A DNA stretch of 15,758 nucleotides from Eubacteriales Family XIII. Incertae Sedis bacterium. GTDB taxonomy: Bacteria; Bacillota; Clostridia; Peptostreptococcales; Anaerovoracaceae. A program made the translations under genes and the position numbers. The stretch covers positions 1 to 15,758 of the forward strand of contig JAISZM010000076.1 in NCBI GenBank assembly GCA_031269205.1, read 5' to 3'. Positions 14,378 to 15,758 of this stretch are shown in pieces; position 1 is the first letter of the stretch; each line of letters begins with the position of its first letter. The notes beneath the pieces are model-generated. The model was not told where the DNA came from. It saw nothing but the letters and a program-made list of their open reading frames with translations, and did no database searches.

Positions 14378-15597
14378 ACGAACTCCGCGACCAAAAGCGT
14401 CCGGTCGTCCTTCGCGGCGATGATCGTATACTTCGAGGCCTCGGCTATGATGCTCCGCGCAAGTTCGCCTACGTCGCGCTTCGCGTTCACTGCCGCGATC
14501 CGGCGCACACCTTCGGAGCCGAAGGCCGATTTCTCCGCCCGGCTGTACTCCTCGATAATACCGTCCGTATAGAGCAGCAACCTGTCGCCCGGAGCTATGC
14601 CTATGATCTCCTCCTCAAAGGCGTTCTCATCGCTGATTGCGGATATCGGCATCCCCCTGACCGGCGCCTCCTCCGTGCGGCCGCTCTTCCGCAGTATGAG
14701 CGGATAACAATTATGACCGGCATTGGCAATAGATAGCTCTCCGCGCGACCTGCTGTACCTGCAGCAGAGCATGGTTATGTACACGCTCGCGTCAATGCCG
14801 AGCGCCTTATACCCCCGCAAAATCTCCGCCAGCAACACATCCAGCCCCTCCGACGCGAGTTCCGCGTTCGCGCGAACCTTTTCATTGATGAACATGGTCA
14901 ACAGCGACGCCTGTATGCCGTGTCCCGAAACATCCGCGATGTAGATGAGCGCTTCGTCGTCGTTCAATTTGATGACGTCATAGGTGTCCCCGCTGAGTTT
15001 TTCGGCTGGCAGATAAATGGAATGTAATTGTATCAACCCCCAATATTCCCCGTTATCCGGAAGGATGCTTTCTTGTATTTGCCCCGCCATATTGACATCT
15101 GTGTTATATCTTATAAAGTGCGCATTTGCTTTGTTTTCAATGATTTTCTTCTCCGAAATATCCTCGAGCATGACCGCCAGATATTTATTCTCTCCCGAGG
15201 GAATCGCCGTTTCGATCAACCTGTAATCGACATCCGCTATCTTGACTTCCACAACCCCGTCACTCCGTCTGATTGCGCCCACCGCCCTGTCGTACGCGCC
15301 GTCGTCATTTTCCGCCTCACCGCTCGCCAAAAAAAGAATCCCCGCGTTCCTGCCGACAAGATTCCCGAAAGTGGCTTCCATGATGCGATTTATATACAAT
15401 ATTTCACGATCCTCGGTGAGGATCATCACCGGGTTTATCATCGCATCGGCCATCGACGCCAGCAACTTTTCCGTGTCCGGTTCCCCTTCCTTCACGGATT
15501 CCGGGGGGTTTTCCGCTTCGTGACCGATTCCGAGTTCGCTCGCCGCCCTTTCCGTTTCCGATTCTCCTTTTCCCGTTTCGTCCCGTTTTTCGTTCAT
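14374..15597 (-). CDS. PAS domain plus PP2C-type (SpoIIE/RsbU) serine phosphatase
   Basis: A 407-residue signalling phosphatase. Residues 1-42 are a charged, probably disordered lead. Residues 46-150 look like a PAS sensor domain (ADAMINPVMILTEDREILYI then NRIMEATFGNLVGRNAG, ending VMLEDISEKK). Residues 160-407 are a SpoIIE-type PP2C domain with metal-binding motifs LSGDTYDV (201-208, Asp204), IADVSGHGIQASLLTM (220-235, Asp222), ANAGHNCYPLI (291-301), GDRLLLYTDGIIEEY (337-351, Asp345) and KDDRTLLVAEF (396-406, Asp398). Such enzymes usually dephosphorylate anti-sigma-factor antagonists in partner-switching pathways. Phe is common where Thr205 stands in SGDxYD. No transmembrane segment is seen. 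The gene overlaps parB by 4 bases at its start and the small gene by 4 bases at its end. No anti-sigma or antagonist gene is in the window. Confidence 0.9.
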   Translation of the reverse strand: MNEKRDETGKGESETERAASELGIGHEAENPPESVKEGEPDTEKLLASMADAMINPVMILTEDREILYINRIMEATFGNLVGRNAGILFLASGEAENDDGAYDRAVGAIRRSDGVVEVKIADVDYRLIETAIPSGENKYLAVMLEDISEKKIIENKANAHFIRYNTDVNMAGQIQESILPDNGEYWGLIQLHSIYLPAEKLSGDTYDVIKLNDDEALIYIADVSGHGIQASLLTMFINEKVRANAELASEGLDVLLAEILRGYKALGIDASVYITMLCCRYSRSRGELSIANAGHNCYPLILRKSGRTEEAPVRGMPISAISDENAFEEEIIGIAPGDRLLLYTDGIIEEYSRAEKSAFGSEGVRRIAAVNAKRDVGELARSIIAEASKYTIIAAKDDRTLLVAEFV

Positions 15598-15758
15598 GAT
15601 CCGGATCGCGCCTTCAATCGCATGAATTCTTCGAGAAGCCCGTCAAGCTCATCCCTGCTATAATAGTGAAAATCAATCGTTCCGCGATGGGCGCTCTTGC
15701 TTATCGTCACCCTCGTACCGAACAGCGTGGTGAGTTCTTCCTCAGCCGTTCTGATGGC
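15594..15758 (-). CDS. parB: Chromosome partitioning protein ParB/Spo0J, C-terminal fragment (cut by window edge)
   Basis: The last 54 residues of a protein that continues past the right edge. The stretch GTRVTISKSAHRGTIDFHYY followed by SRDELDGLLEEF is characteristic of the C-terminal dimerisation domain of ParB/Spo0J. ParB loads at parS sites near the origin and, with ParA, segregates chromosomes. The stop TGA (15594-15596) overlaps the ATG of the phosphatase gene as ATGA, so translation is likely coupled. parB here precedes mnmG-rsmG, whereas in most Bacillota mnmG-rsmG precede parA-parB. Only the 3' part can be judged. Confidence 0.85.
   Translation of the reverse strand, partial: AIRTAEEELTTLFGTRVTISKSAHRGTIDFHYYSRDELDGLLEEFMRLKARSGS

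Noticed and set aside
15594..15758. Window considered as lying next to the replication origin because of parB, mnmG, rsmG and recF
   Set aside because: No dnaA, dnaN, rpmH, rnpA or DnaA-box cluster is visible, recF is isolated and the gene order is rearranged, so origin proximity cannot be claimed from this sequence.

Overview
The window is a high-GC bacterial chromosome segment (roughly 55-60 % GC by eye). It most likely comes from an anaerobic, clostridia-like member of Bacillota. The clues are a T-box tRNA-sensing leader, a four-subunit 2-oxoacid:ferredoxin oxidoreductase, near-consensus sigma-A type promoters, strong AGGAGG-type ribosome binding sites, and a mnmG-rsmG pair in the same operon as parB. 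Synergistota or another T-box-bearing lineage is not excluded. There is no tRNA, rRNA, CRISPR array or complete transposon in the window.

Layout. (1) 1-40: a leftward promoter for a gene outside the window. (2) 221-3405, minus strand: porC-porD-porA-porB for a four-subunit 2-oxoacid:ferredoxin oxidoreductase, preceded by a long T-box leader (3444-3806) and a strong promoter (3892-3920). The specifier reads best as ATC (isoleucine), which ties this redox enzyme to isoleucine supply. (3) 4003-7263, plus strand: a divergent TRAP transporter operon (dctP-dctQ-dctM). Its promoter has consensus -35 and -10 boxes separated by 16 bases that include a run of nine C. (4) 7373-8606, plus: a separate promoter, the first 48 codons of an IclR-type regulator cut off by a stop, and a XylE-type catechol 2,3-dioxygenase with every catalytic residue in place. 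(5) 8735-9823, minus: recF. (6) 9924-10090: a 167-base MITE-like palindrome whose right arm runs into a short orphan reading frame. (7) 10252-11187, plus: a 1-phosphofructokinase-like PfkB kinase. (8) 11173-15758, minus: parB (3' end only), a PAS plus PP2C (SpoIIE/RsbU-type) phosphatase, an unrecognised 65-codon gene, mnmG and rsmG. All four junctions in this last block are 4-base stop/start overlaps.

How it fits together. The TRAP importer and the ring-cleaving dioxygenase could be an uptake-and-degradation set for a small aromatic acid, although they have separate promoters and the adjacent regulator is broken. The por operon and the TRAP operon share a divergent control region of about 900 bases with no protein gene. 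The parB-to-rsmG block combines chromosome partition, a signalling phosphatase, tRNA wobble modification and 16S rRNA methylation in one tightly coupled operon. Several conserved proteins here (MnmG, RsmG, PorD) carry unusual low-complexity insertions or tails, and the one in MnmG is built from a 39-base in-frame tandem repeat.
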